Origin: Arachnopeziza araneosa
Taxonomy: Eukaryota; Ascomycota; Leotiomycetes; Helotiales; Arachnopezizaceae
Length of the DNA: 64,000 bases
Assembly: GCA_003988855.1 (NCBI GenBank)
Contig: QYAI01000119.1
Coordinates: 25,593-89,592, forward strand
Reading direction: 5' to 3'
The translations under genes and the position numbers were made by a program. Under the pieces are notes generated by a model. It was not told the DNA's origin, did not search any database, and worked only from the letters and a program-made list of their open reading frames with translations. Every line of letters starts with the position of its first letter. Position 1 is the first letter of the stretch. Of the stretch, positions 44,850-55,615 are shown piece after piece.

Positions 44850-46394
44850 ATGGGTCTGAAGATGGCGCGCTTCGACTTATCCCGCAAGTCCAAGAAGCAC
44901 ATCAGACTGGCGTTTGGGCTGTGCGCGCTCACATTGATTTGGAGCGCTCGACTCCTTGGGCCGAGCACAACGCAGGTCAAGATAATGGTGTTGGATCATG
45001 TCGTATCGCCATATCGTCCGATCCCTCCAGAAGTCAAGGAAAATCGACTTGATCTCTCGCATCTGCAGCATCTCGTCCGCACACCAACATTCGAGTATTC
45101 GCGGCGGGTTATCAGGACGCAGCATTTCAATGGCGAACGACCAGACCTGACACGGATCAACGAGTCCTTAACACCTTCTCCAATCACGATCCAGAAGGCG
45201 AACATGTCAAACATATCCATACCCAACGCGCCGGTGCTCACGCTACGAGTCCCCAGCTCCCCCAAAGCAGACACGAGCATATTCAATTTCGGTATAGCAA
45301 CGTCGATACCTCGACTCAAGCTCTCCGTACCGCAGATTTCACATTGGCTTTCCCATTCCGACGCACAATTACATGTGTTGACAGCTCCCCACAAAGATAT
45401 GGAGGCCGTCCAATCACAGATGCAAAATGAGTCGATATTAAACGTTACGATAACAACCACTTCTACCCTGTTTGCGAAAACCTATTTCCTCCTCATCAAG
45501 ACTCTCTACGAAACTCGCACTCCAAACACAAAATACCTCGTGCTGATAGACGACGATACCTTCTTCCCTTCAATCTCCGCCCTCGCCGCCCATTTCGATC
45601 AGAAATACAACTCTGCAGACCGTCTGATCGTGTCCGCTACTTCAGATAACCTGGGTCAGATTCACACATTTGGCTTCATACCATTTGGTGGAGGTGGCAT
45701 GTTCATCTCCCTCCCTCTAGCTGCGTTCATTCTTCAGCCCTCGGTCTGGGATGGCTGTATGAGCAGCACGAAGAACCAGGGGGATCAGATCGTCAACGAT
45801 TGTATCAACGCATACTCGGATGTTCGTCCCATCTTCGATCATTTGCTACACCAGATGGATATCAAAGGAGAAACCCTCGCTTCTGCTCCGGAAGCGGGGT
45901 ACTTGGAGAGCGGGAGAAAGATGCTAAGTCTGCATCATTGGAGGAGTTGGTTTGAATTCGACGTGGCCAAAGCAGCAAACGTGACGAGAGCCTGTGGTGA
46001 TGAAGGCTTGTTTCAACGGTGGTTGTTTGATGATGGCACGGTGCTCAGTAACGGATACTCAGTCGTGGACTATCCCTTGCTGACGGACGCGGATGGGAAG
46101 TCGAGAGGTGGAATCACGGAAGAGGAGTTGAAGGGCGTGGAATATACTTGGCAAGAGGGGGATGAAGAAGAAAAATGGAGATATGTGCATACGATGAGTC
46201 CCTTACGACGGATGAAGACTGCAGCGGAAAAGAAGACCAAGATGCTACTTGAAGCGGTAGAGATTTTTGCTCCAGAGGGAAGAGGCGTTCGCCAAGTCTA
46301 TATCGAGACATCGAAGAGCAGGAAAGCGAGTGGGGGCGAAGAGTCTGGTGAGATGGAGAGAGATAAGGTTGTTGAACTGTTATGGCTACTTTAA
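44850..46394 (+). CDS. Membrane-anchored fungal glycosyltransferase (DUF604/GT31-like)
   Basis: Type II membrane protein of the secretory pathway that probably adds hexoses to glycans or the cell wall. Single exon of 514 aa. The ATG at 44850 sits in a strong context (AGCCATGG). A short basic cytosolic tail is followed by one membrane anchor at about residues 19-36 (RLAFGLCALTLIWSARLLG). A stem lies at 40-150. The catalytic part has FAKTYFLLIKTLYETRTP, then YLVLIDDDTFFPS with the metal-binding DDD at 234-236. GGGGMFISLPLA and the acidic GDQIVNDCI follow, matching the layout of the DUF604 and fringe-like family. The tail has acidic and Lys-rich stretches. Donor and acceptor sugars cannot be told from the sequence. 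Confidence 0.85.
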   Translation: MGLKMARFDLSRKSKKHIRLAFGLCALTLIWSARLLGPSTTQVKIMVLDHVVSPYRPIPPEVKENRLDLSHLQHLVRTPTFEYSRRVIRTQHFNGERPDLTRINESLTPSPITIQKANMSNISIPNAPVLTLRVPSSPKADTSIFNFGIATSIPRLKLSVPQISHWLSHSDAQLHVLTAPHKDMEAVQSQMQNESILNVTITTTSTLFAKTYFLLIKTLYETRTPNTKYLVLIDDDTFFPSISALAAHFDQKYNSADRLIVSATSDNLGQIHTFGFIPFGGGGMFISLPLAAFILQPSVWDGCMSSTKNQGDQIVNDCINAYSDVRPIFDHLLHQMDIKGETLASAPEAGYLESGRKMLSLHHWRSWFEFDVAKAANVTRACGDEGLFQRWLFDDGTVLSNGYSVVDYPLLTDADGKSRGGITEEELKGVEYTWQEGDEEEKWRYVHTMSPLRRMKTAAEKKTKMLLEAVEIFAPEGRGVRQVYIETSKSRKASGGEESGEMERDKVVELLWLL

Positions 46395-46988
46395 TGTCTG
46401 CATGGCGAGCAGCTATCGGCGTTTGATGAGAATACGTTTGCATACCTGGCGTGTTTGGGTGCATGGAACGGAAGAACATGGAGACTGGAGCATAAAAAGA
46501 GTGCATAAAATATGGGTTCATGAGTTTGGTCTCGGGTAACGGTATCGGTCGTTGAGCATTGCCATATAAAATAAGCTTCGGTAGATGTAGATGAGGATGA
46601 AAGTACGGAATGAATTTCTCTATTCCTCTTACGAATGTATCTCTAGGTTGTTATAAGCGTATTCTCCGTATATTGTAACGACAAAATATAGTCTTGAAAT
46701 ATTTCTCCTCCTTCTCCTCTCATCTTAAATCCAGACATTTCTTCATGCAAATACTGTGCTCAGAGGTGATGGGGAGCTATCTGTGAATCTCCTGAATCGA
46801 AAAGCCTGGCTCAGATCCGGATCTAACTCTGCATTGATCCTTATTCTCCTCTCGCTATGACATACGCTGGTTTGTGATGCTCTTGGTGAATGGATCAAGT
46901 ATTCTGGTGGAATGAGCATACTGTGAATGTGAATGTCAATTGAGTTGTGCCTGGGTGCTTGCATACATTCCGGGCAGGGTATCTCCCG
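46395..46988. other. Intergenic stretch between convergent genes
   Basis: No supported gene was seen. It is AT-rich towards its middle. Confidence 0.5.
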
Positions 46989-49169
46989 TCAGTGTAACTC
47001 CAAGCTCTTTTCTTGCCAGTGCGGAAACCTGAGCGCCTCGCCTTTCATGACGCCATGGATATAGCATCCTCCAACCATGCGGAACATCCCAGGGCGCTCA
47101 TCGCTCTCTCGAAGAACAAAGGGGACGATGCCCCCGAGAAGAACGCCGACGTGGTCACCGACCTCGGCGGAGGTCGGCACCATGCCTACGTACCCGCTGC
47201 GGGTCCTGCACAGTTTCTGATTCGAGACGGCCGAGAGGGCAAGAAAGTATTCCTCTGGGCCCATGGTCAGGATATCCTCGTTGGATGTCGCGATAGTCTT
47301 TCCCCTGATCTCGTCTCGCCACACGCGGAAGAGGTCCCCGTACCGCTCCGGGGCCTCTTGGGCGTTGGTCGCGGCGCTGTTGACGATCAACGTTCGCCAC
47401 TTGACTTCAAAGAGGGATTCACCCGTGGGGTACGACGAGAGGGTGGCGAATATGGCGTCGATATTGTCTAGTGCCGCGTTTGCTAGCATGGGGAGGAGCG
47501 GGCCACCTGTTCGCGATATGATGGGTCCGATGCTGACGCCGTCGATGGTATCGATGAGACCACCAGAGACAACAAGAACATCGGGTGCATCACCCATTCG
47601 ACAGTTCGGCTTCGATTTCCCTCCTGCTTTGTAGAAACCTATCCCCCGGTTTGCCACATGAGTCACTTTGGTGACCGGGTTCACCGGTGTGATCCAGTCT
47701 CCTACCCAGGAGGGTAAATCGTTCGAACTCGGCTGCAGGAACGTCTTGTATAAGAATTCCATGCAGCAACCTTTCCGTACCAAGACCGAGGCGTATCTGG
47801 AAACCACTTCTTTCACGGTTTCCGAATAGTCGGGGCGGAGAGCCCACAGTTCCTCCTTGCTCAAATCATTGGCCAGGCTGAGGAGGGCAAAGAGCCTGTC
47901 TCTTGGGTTCGTAGCCTCGGCAGCTTCCACCCAGTTGATGACTTCAACCAGAGACATTTGAGATTTTTTTCTGGCGTAGGGTTTTGGCCGCTGGAGTCCA
48001 AAGTAGGCAAATCTGTCGAACGAGTCGTCCTGCCGCAGTTTCGAGAATTCTTTTGCGACTTTTGGATTGTCCTTGAACCGTGTCACCATTAAGGCTAGAT
48101 AGGGTGATTCGTTTAGCGCTTCCCAAGTAGCATTATGACCCATTTCGAGCACAGTTGTCAAACGATATGCAAGATAATTGTTCCTCTCGCCCAGCACTCT
48201 TTGTGCACATATCAGAAGCATAAGCATTGCGCCTACGTTGGCTCGCAGTTGTTCTACGACCTGAAGATCGGAATTCAGGTGAAGCAGGCGGTAGTCATTG
48301 ATCTTCACAGTCGCATCGAGGAATATTTCCCAGCTTCCCTCCCACTCGCCACAGATCATGGTGATATCCTTGGCGAGCACGAATTCCTGTATGACCCATA
48401 TCCGTCGAAACCAAGGCCGAGCCCAGAACGCCCTAAAGTATTTCCAGACCTGATCCTGTGCATGAGGCAATCCAAATGTTGGCAGAGCTGACTCCGAGAG
48501 AAACTTTCCCGAGACGGTGTAGAAGCTGGTCTTTGCAATTTTCTCCAGGAGCTTCACGGCCAAGTCGCTCCTGTCGGATTGCTGCCCAAGATGAACCACG
48601 GCCCTGGTGGCTAGAGAATAGATCTCTGGCATGAGCAGGATTTGCTTGCCCTTCTCCTCGTCGTCATGCTGATTTATACACAAAGCATCGATCCATAAGA
48701 TTCGCACTCGCCCGGGTAGGCGAAGACGAGTGAGAGCAGACCGAACAGAGGCGGTCATCGGGATCGTTCCCTCATCGGTAATAATATGATGATGCATGGC
48801 TGGACTTCCCCACGTGTAGGAAAGTGCCTCGTATTTTGGTTTGGAGTCGAATGATACGTGAATGAGGCAACCTTCTATCGGGTCCTGGCGGCTTCCAGGC
48901 TTCAGGTGAAATAGTCGAATGCTGTTCTCAGTCTCGAATGGCTGATATTGATATTGCTTCGGAGACGGCGGAGAATGCAGCTGAGTTTGAGGAAGAAATG
49001 ATTCCCTCATGAGTTCTTCCAAATTCTCCAAAAAAGACCCATCGTCATTCTCACCCCAGTTCTTCTCACTCTTGGATGCGATACGCGATGGCGGGTGAGG
49101 CGCGTCTGCGCTGAAGAACTCCTGCCTCATCGCAGCTTCCAACTCGGACTCGCCCAATTGAGTGGTCAT
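46989..49169 (-). CDS. HET-domain (heterokaryon incompatibility) protein
   Basis: HET domains trigger or modulate cell death upon non-self fusion in filamentous fungi; a TIR-like fold has been proposed. Single exon of 726 aa. The ATG at 49169 is in a good context, and an in-frame GTG 20 codons upstream is less likely. The domain runs from about residue 85 to 270 with all its blocks: YEALSYTWG (113-121), LWIDALCINQHDDEEKG (158-174), MPEIYSLATRAVVHLG, and WARPWFRRIWVIQEF (about 255-270). The C-terminal half holds NWVEAAEATNPRDRLFALL, also common in the family, then GCYIHGVMKGEAL near the end. No NACHT, WD40 or other partner domain is attached, so it is a stand-alone HET protein. The specific incompatibility locus is unknown. 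Confidence 0.95.
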   Translation of the reverse strand: MTTQLGESELEAAMRQEFFSADAPHPPSRIASKSEKNWGENDDGSFLENLEELMRESFLPQTQLHSPPSPKQYQYQPFETENSIRLFHLKPGSRQDPIEGCLIHVSFDSKPKYEALSYTWGSPAMHHHIITDEGTIPMTASVRSALTRLRLPGRVRILWIDALCINQHDDEEKGKQILLMPEIYSLATRAVVHLGQQSDRSDLAVKLLEKIAKTSFYTVSGKFLSESALPTFGLPHAQDQVWKYFRAFWARPWFRRIWVIQEFVLAKDITMICGEWEGSWEIFLDATVKINDYRLLHLNSDLQVVEQLRANVGAMLMLLICAQRVLGERNNYLAYRLTTVLEMGHNATWEALNESPYLALMVTRFKDNPKVAKEFSKLRQDDSFDRFAYFGLQRPKPYARKKSQMSLVEVINWVEAAEATNPRDRLFALLSLANDLSKEELWALRPDYSETVKEVVSRYASVLVRKGCCMEFLYKTFLQPSSNDLPSWVGDWITPVNPVTKVTHVANRGIGFYKAGGKSKPNCRMGDAPDVLVVSGGLIDTIDGVSIGPIISRTGGPLLPMLANAALDNIDAIFATLSSYPTGESLFEVKWRTLIVNSAATNAQEAPERYGDLFRVWRDEIRGKTIATSNEDILTMGPEEYFLALSAVSNQKLCRTRSGYVGMVPTSAEVGDHVGVLLGGIVPFVLRESDERPGMFRMVGGCYIHGVMKGEALRFPHWQEKSLELH

Positions 49170-49639
49170 CGTGGAAATAATCAGCTTATGACATCTGGGG
49201 GAGTATTTTGAGTGTTTAGACGTTGTCACAACATGCCGCGATGATGTTGTGAGTGATGGTTTCGTGATCTATATATGGTGCTTGGCAACCCGCATCACAC
49301 ATGAACCTAATAGCGCTCAAACATAGGCCTTGCATCAACATGGCGGTTTGCCATCATTTCGATAGGCCTATCGAGAGATGTGGCTTGTGTATCACATCCA
49401 GACAACCATGGATGCTGGGGAGGGTCTTCAGCTGTAATTTCTTTTCTCAACAGGAGCCGTTTGATCCGTCGCTTGCCGCATGAAACCCCGTCAATACGCC
49501 CTCTTCCACCATCCATCGACAGATTCAGTTGTATCGTTAAAGCCAAGGACGCAGCGCATATAAACATAGTTTCCAAAGGATAATCCAACTTATTATTCCA
49601 GATCAATCTCCCAAGTCCAATCTCGTACTTGGTATCGAA
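49170..49639. other. Intergenic stretch
   Basis: No supported gene. It contains the promoter of the HET gene. Confidence 0.45.
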
Positions 49640-51477
49640 TCATATCCCCCTCCACAATCCTGCCACAGGTGCCAACATCAACTTTCTCAAACTAAATTCC
49701 AACATCTCCTTTTCACGTTTTTCAGTTCCATCCTCAGCTACCTCTGAATCTGTCAACTCCTTTTCGCCCAACCCCAACTCCCAACCGTCAAAAGGCTTCA
49801 GATCAGCCTCGCATACCATACCCTCAGCTGGCAGCTCCCCAGTCTGAAAATACCGCCTCACAGTCATGGCAGTACACTTTGAAGGCGTGGAAAGAGATAT
49901 ATGACCATATGAGTTTTGCAATAGGAGACGTGAACCGGAGAAGAGACGACTGTTTGCTACCGCACTGCGATGCGGTGTTACATTGTCAAATAGGGGATTC
50001 AGGAAGAGGATTGGGTTGGCTGTTGTGTTTGCGCCGAAGGAGCCTAAATCAAGTTGGAGTAAATAAATAAAATGACATAAGAGAAAATGAAAAAGTAGAG
50101 GAAGGAGATTGAAAACACAAACCATTGAATCGCCACTTTGCTTTGATTTTCCACCTCACGCATCCCAATCTCATTCTGCCATTGTAGCTCCAGCACTGGG
50201 TGAGATACCGATTAATGTATTCACATAATCCTGAAATACCACAATGCCATTATCCAAGTCCGGCGGGGCACCACTGTACAAGATCACTTTGCCGGCATCA
50301 CTACTGCCTTCTGTGTCGGTGAGGAAGCGGGTTCCGCCTCCGGAGGCAAAGTCAACTGCGTCTACGTTGCCTGGATGTTTTCATTAGCAAGTCAGAACTA
50401 TGGCGTTGAAGGTGAATAAAAGCGAGATATAAACCATCATTAACCATCCTCTCAATCCTATCTGGGAATAAACTCGCAAATGTCACTCCTAGGAACGTCC
50501 CGTAACTAAAACCCCAATACTTCAATTTCTCCTCTCCCAGTTTTTCGAGTACATGGAGCATATCCCTTGCTACGGAAGCAGTGCTCATATATCTTCCGCT
50601 CTCAGAGAGTTGGGTAGAACATTGTTGGGAGAAAGCTGTAGCGTAGGCATGCGCGTCGTAGATCACTCCAGGGTATGAATCAAGAACCGGTGGGGAGGCG
50701 AGGTCCCAGAGAAAAGAGGTAGTGGATGGTGATGTGCTGGCCCAGCAAGAGGCTGAGGGTGAGCTGTGGCTTATTCCTCGGGGGCCAAAAGATATTATGT
50801 CCTTATTTTTGTGAGTGAATATATTGGTAGGGTTAGGAAGGAGATACAGACGTGGTTTTGTCCAACTACGTATTGGTGGTAGGGTGCTAGGCGCTTTATG
50901 AACCATACTCCTGGGCCTCCAGGGCCACCTAGGATTTTTAGTTTTGCTTTGATAAAAGTGCATATAACATACCTGGATTTATGAACACAGGACCTATGTA
51001 ATTCATTCTGTCCGTGGCGTTATATCGAATGATAGCAATACTTGCTTGGCGAGGATCCTTCGTGTTGAGCCAATCGAGTGGTACCTGAGATCTCATTACT
51101 TATGAATTTGAGAGTCACTTTAACTGATTATTTACATATAGCTTCGCACAATCATAATCATCATAACATCGATGCCATACCAAGTCCATCGACGACTCAA
51201 TCTAGGGTTCGGGTTAGCCAAATCACGTGAATCTTCAATCTCTTGAGAAGGTAAAACTCACCTCATTCCATACCCAGTTCGATTTTCTTTGCTCAATCTC
51301 ATCACTTTCAAAACCACCAAATGTATTCAACGTTGTTCTCGAAATGTTCCTTCCCTGAAAATATAGCAGTCCCCAAATCACGAGGACTAGAGCAGCGGTG
51401 AACCCTGCTTCTGCCAACATCATCCTCGCTCTGAGAATCTTCTCGCTACCCAGCAGCGGCTGCTTTGATCCCTCCAT
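49640..51477 (-). pseudogene. TAP-family alpha/beta hydrolase gene with an internal deletion and a frameshift
   Basis: Relatives are secreted or membrane tripeptidyl aminopeptidase-like hydrolases. The minus strand starts at 51477. An N-terminal anchor (GFTAALVLVIWGLLYF) is followed by exons joined by GT-AG introns. These give CAKLYVPLDWLN, FINPGGPGGPGVW, DIISFGPRGISHS and the nucleophile motif YWGFSYGTFLG. Two features show decay. After DGNVDAVDFASGG the text jumps within a few residues to SSDAGKVILYSGAPPDL, so roughly 130 residues of the lid region present in relatives seem missing. The frame then stops at TGA 50171-50173, directly after ATMAE, while the expected MRLGCVRWKIKAKWRF continues in the next frame. 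The C-terminal TAP domain survives complete (NPILFL, FDNVTP with the Asp, NSYGHIS with the His, and VRRYFQTGELP), after an intron starting GTTTGT. The usual FDPRG is FGPRG here. Confidence 0.65.
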
Positions 51478-52409
51478 CGCAATATCATTGAAATATGAAT
51501 ATGAACAACAGATTCTGGAGAATGAAGTTGGGGTGGAAGCAAACAATTTATCTTATCTGATGTGTCAGCCAAGATACTGAATTCGGCAAGGCTTGCAGAA
51601 GATCTCAGCCCTTCGTAGTACAACAACAAATATGAGCTTGTGTACATGTGTTGGGTTTTTACATATTGTCGGAAATTTTGATCAACACCGCTTTCAAGTT
51701 CAGACTGGCTCATTATGAGTGTAACCTGTTTTAAATTTGATCATATTTCGCTGCTTCAGCTTCTAGTTTTTGTTGTGATACACGAGTCATTTCACCTTCT
51801 CAATCATGAGATGATGAACTACCAAATTCTGGACATGGAGATGAGCAAGAATCTTCACCAGTGACCGTGCGATACAGAAGCGGCTCTAAGAAAGAGTCTT
51901 TGTCCTAGCTATGAACCAAGTACGCCGCGAATACGTTGACCTACAATATGCGTGACTGAGCTTGGCCGTAATTTAATTGGTTTCATTTCATCTATCAAGG
52001 AACTTTGCGAGTGTCTAAGGCTTTGACCCAGCCATGTGAGCAGAAATGGCTGGAGATTGTGTACTTACACATTTTCTTCTTAGGCAGACATGGAAGGCTC
52101 GACTATTTCTCGATAATTTAGATGTTACGCACGCATATGTTAATGCAGCGAATAGTGTAAAGCCGATAAAAGATATCTCACAAAAGAGACATCTCTTAAA
52201 AGAGACAAGTCTTCATAATTTTTTGTATCGGCAATCTATCACTTGGATCTGGGGTTAAATTTATTGGGGATCAGACTCGGAAACAGCAACAATAGTATTT
52301 GAATTGTCAAAAGATAGACTAAAACTTCGTTGCAAGCAGTAGCAGGTGTAATCTTGCATAATTGATAGCTCACACTTCATAGCTGACAGCTCAATTTTGA
52401 TTCCACGCC
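51478..52409. other. Intergenic stretch
   Basis: No supported gene was seen. It is AT-rich, with a short AAAAGAGACA direct repeat near 52180-52210. Confidence 0.45.
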
Positions 52410-53297
52410 TTAGGCCTTGCATGATGAAACAAACCCCCAAGATTTGCGACAGTTATACTCGACCATTCTGATTGCGTAATCAGGACTATCTGTTGCACAT
52501 CCATCTTTTAGCAAAATAGTATCAAATCCCATGTTTGAAGCATCCTGAAGAGATGCCAGGACACATTGATCTGTGTTTACACCAGCGAACAGGATGGTTG
52601 TAATTTTTCTCTCGGTCAAGAATTTGAGAGCAGGCGTGTTGCCTCCCCAAAAGCCCGACACTCGTGCCTTGTGGAATCGTTTGTCCGGTAAGCGCGATTG
52701 CTGCCATTTTTCAAACTCTGCCTGTAGAGGTTTGTGCAAGCTTGTATTCCATTGAGCACGCATAAGCAGACGTCCCGCAGGCGTCTTCGAACCGTTTGGA
52801 AATTTGGCATCACCAATGTTATCACCAACCGTTACTGACAACGGATATTCCTTGCCTGCCCCGTCTTCTACTTCATTGTTGGCCCAGCTCTCCTTGGTCT
52901 CGCCGTATCCAAAATCTCGAAAAATCACAGGTGGCAGTACAGACAGTTCTTCATCCGTGATACCCCAAGTAATGTGAATGATTTAAATGCCGGCTTTGCG
53001 CGCAGCAGGAATGGCATCAGACAACAACAAGTCTTTTGCGTCATGGGCTGAGCCGCGAGGATTGTTCATGCCATCCGAGAGAAAGTAATTTTGCATATCT
53101 ATGATGACAAGGGCCGTCTTCTCTGGGGCAATCGTTACAGGTGCAGTCAAAGTTGAAAGCTGAAATTGCTGTGCAACGGCAGGTCCTTTAGCAGAACATG
53201 GATGTGTTAAATCAAAGCCCCTTTGAGGGTCGAAGAGCTAGAAATTCGAACTGGCGTTGCCTGCCACCAGCCTAGACACCGAGGTGTTGGCGGCCAT
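52410..53297 (-). pseudogene. Isochorismatase-like cysteine hydrolase gene with two in-frame stops
   Basis: The minus strand has an ATG at 53297 and stays in one frame to 52410, apart from TAG at 53238-53240 and TAA at 52983-52985. Read through, it shows the whole family: TALVIIDMQNYFLSDGMN with the catalytic Asp, SGFWGGNTPALKFL, and FAGVNTDQCVLASLQ with the nucleophile Cys. Then come ILLKDGCAT and a C-terminal YNCRKSWGFVSS. The first stop aligns with the Trp of DEWKY in the intact paralogue downstream. The second lies between AARKAGI and IIHITWG, where relatives have Gln or Lys. Both can arise by one C-to-T or G-to-A change. It is divergent from the intact copy at 53920, with 622 bp between. 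Translation of the last 190 codons from an inner ATG is possible but would lack the catalytic Asp. Confidence 0.75.
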
Positions 53298-53919
53298 CAA
53301 TGCCAGCGAGTTGGACGTGATGGTGAGCAGAATAAAAAAAGCTTGTTTGGCGTGGTGTTTGGCCAAAGTCGTTGGCCTGTGAGAGTCAGTTTGTGAGCAT
53401 TTAGTCGAGGTGGTAAAAAGTAGAGATGTGATTTTGACAACACGAGATAGCCAGGGTTAGTGAAGGGGGTCTTACTTACTATCGGAAAGATCGTAAGGTA
53501 CAGTTAAGCACGGAAAGGTCGTAAGGTACAGTTAAGCATAGATATCCAAAGTTTCGGCGAAAGACGCGAAGAACTGAGCTTCCCTAAGCCGAAAGTTGCT
53601 CGAGCAACAAGCTTTTCGGGTTGGAATGATAAGGCAACCATATGAGAGGAAGGCGAAATTATGAAATTTATTTTTGCGACCTTATTCGCATTCCTACATT
53701 CACCAATCTAGAAATATTCATGTGTTGGATTCATCCTGTGACCCTTGTTGTGTCTCGTGATTAATGCCTCTTCACTGGCGAAGTCCCCACTCTGCAGCAG
53801 GATAATACTGATAACAGAACACGCAACACCCCATTACCTCCACCGGTCTCGAGATCGAAATCGCTCTGTAGTAAGCTGTATTCTCAGTGATTTAGACTCA
53901 CTTAAGTCTAGCATCGACA
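53298..53919. other. Intergenic region between divergent isochorismatase-like genes
   Basis: Apart from the 28-nt tandem repeat listed separately, nothing was recognised. It may be a shared bidirectional promoter. Confidence 0.45.
53483..53538. repeat. 28-nt tandem duplication in the divergent promoter
   Basis: Two head-to-tail 28-nt units start CGGAAAGRTCGTAAGG and differ at one base (A/G). They lie between the two isochorismatase-like genes, 186 and 381 bp from their ATGs. Confidence 0.9.
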
Positions 53920-55037
53920 ATGGATAGGACCGGATGCATCCAGAGCCTGAAAAGATTACGAGATCTTGCACGAACAGCTACAACCGCCGTTACAAGGAAG
54001 ATGACTTCGGTAGAAAAGCACGAAGATATAAACGAGTGTTCCATAAATCAAGATGTCAGTTTCGGCCCACCTGGAGATGAGTGGAAATATACGCCATCAA
54101 CGAAGACCTACGATCTTACAAGAGATTCACTTCAAGAAGGGTTCAGTTTTAGTACGACACATGGGCCTAAGGGTATATCAGTCAGGATTGCCCCAGAGCT
54201 GACAGCGTTGGTCATTGTTGACATGCAAAATTACTTCTTACACCCCTCATGCAACAATCACCCCTCGGGACTTGCGGCAGTTGAATGCACTCTTCGCGTG
54301 ATCGAAAAATGTCGTAAACTAGGGATTAAGGTATTTTCTCCCAATTTAATCATTCGATTTGTCGATAATGACTGGTTTTCTATTCGTGTCCCTTTTTGCA
54401 TCTCTTCTGCTATCAAATTATTATGTCCTGCGACGGCTTCCACCTCTGATAGCTACTAAATACCTCCTTAGATTGTCTGGCTGAGTTGGGGTTTGAGTGA
54501 CAAAGATTTAGATACGATGCCACCTGCAGCTCTAAACAGCTTTGCCGGTGCATTCACGAACCCTCCAACTGATATGGATGAGCCACGTAAAGGGTTTGGG
54601 TCCGATTTAGGTAATGGTATGGGCCGTTGTCTTATGCTTAAGTCTTGGAATGCCCAGCTATATGGCCCCTTGAGATCCTCGTGCCAGCCTGAGCAAGATA
54701 TTGTCTGTCCAAAAACGCGAGTTTCTGGACTGTGGAACAACAAGACGTCATTTGACAATGCCCTGCAACACTACAAGTTTAAGACACTCCTTTTTGCTGG
54801 AGTTAATACCAATCAGTGTGTCCTAGGCACTCTACTTGATTGTTACTATCGAGGTTTGGACTGCGTATTGCTTGAAGACTGCTGTGGTACTACCACGCCT
54901 GGGGGCCAAGATGTATCCATTAGAGACATCTCGGTATGGACTTCCATGTCGAACTTTATTGCTAATGCTAATTTTAATAGCGCGGTTACGGCTTCGTCCT
55001 TGATAGTAAGTGTTTTATAAGCGGCCAGGATAGTTAG
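53920..55037 (+). CDS. Isochorismatase-like cysteine hydrolase, intact copy
   Basis: Cysteine hydrolases of this fold cleave amide or vinyl ether bonds (isochorismate, nicotinamide, ureas); the substrate here is unknown. Exons are 53920-54330, 54472-54933 and 54981-55037; the product is 309 aa. The first intron is 141 nt, longer than all others in the window. The second (47 nt, GTATGG donor) restores DISRGYGFVLDSK, which matches relatives; reading on without it gives an unrelated tail. Family landmarks are LTALVIVDMQNYFLHP with the catalytic Asp, KTRVSGLWNNKTSF with the likely Lys, FAGVNTNQCVLGTLL with the nucleophile Cys, and LLEDCCGTT. The basic N-terminus (CIQSLKRLRDLARTA) may be a targeting leader. 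An internal ATG at 54001 is an alternative start. It is divergent from a broken paralogue. Confidence 0.85.
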
Positions 55038-55615
55038 AGCTGTTCCAATGTACCTATCAAACAAGGTGCGTCATCAATACAACAGGTGTTCTTCAAGAGA
55101 TCTAGCCATCTCTGGATGGCCAAAATTATATGCATGTAGTGAGAGATAATCGTACTCTTTGAGTTGACGTGAATCTCCTCGTTATATTATTAAAAAGAGC
55201 GAGGCGCAATCGAATTTGGGTTAACTTGTGGTCAAATCGACCCCCGTGGAGAAATTGACCTCCATCTATCCAAAGATACTGGGAAAGACATCTGATGGGT
55301 ATTGGGTGGATAATACATCACTATAGCCCTATATTCAAGCAATATTAAGCATAAGTAACCATCGATAAGCTTTATTATTTTATCATTGAATCCCGGAAAT
55401 TATTGTTTCCTCTACATCCAGACTTCAAACCTTTTGCCTTGTACTTTCTTCTCAACATCCGTATAGAAGTCTATGATTACAGAAATATAAATCCACCAAG
55501 CTATTTATCCAAATACATGCGTCCAGCTAGGATTCACAGTCCCTGTCGAATCATAAACGAGAGCGTACCATAGCACGCAAACGATCAAGTTGGTCAAGAA
55601 TATGCGGAAGCACAT
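55038..55615. other. Intergenic stretch
   Basis: No supported gene was seen. It is AT-rich and lies between convergent genes. Confidence 0.45.
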
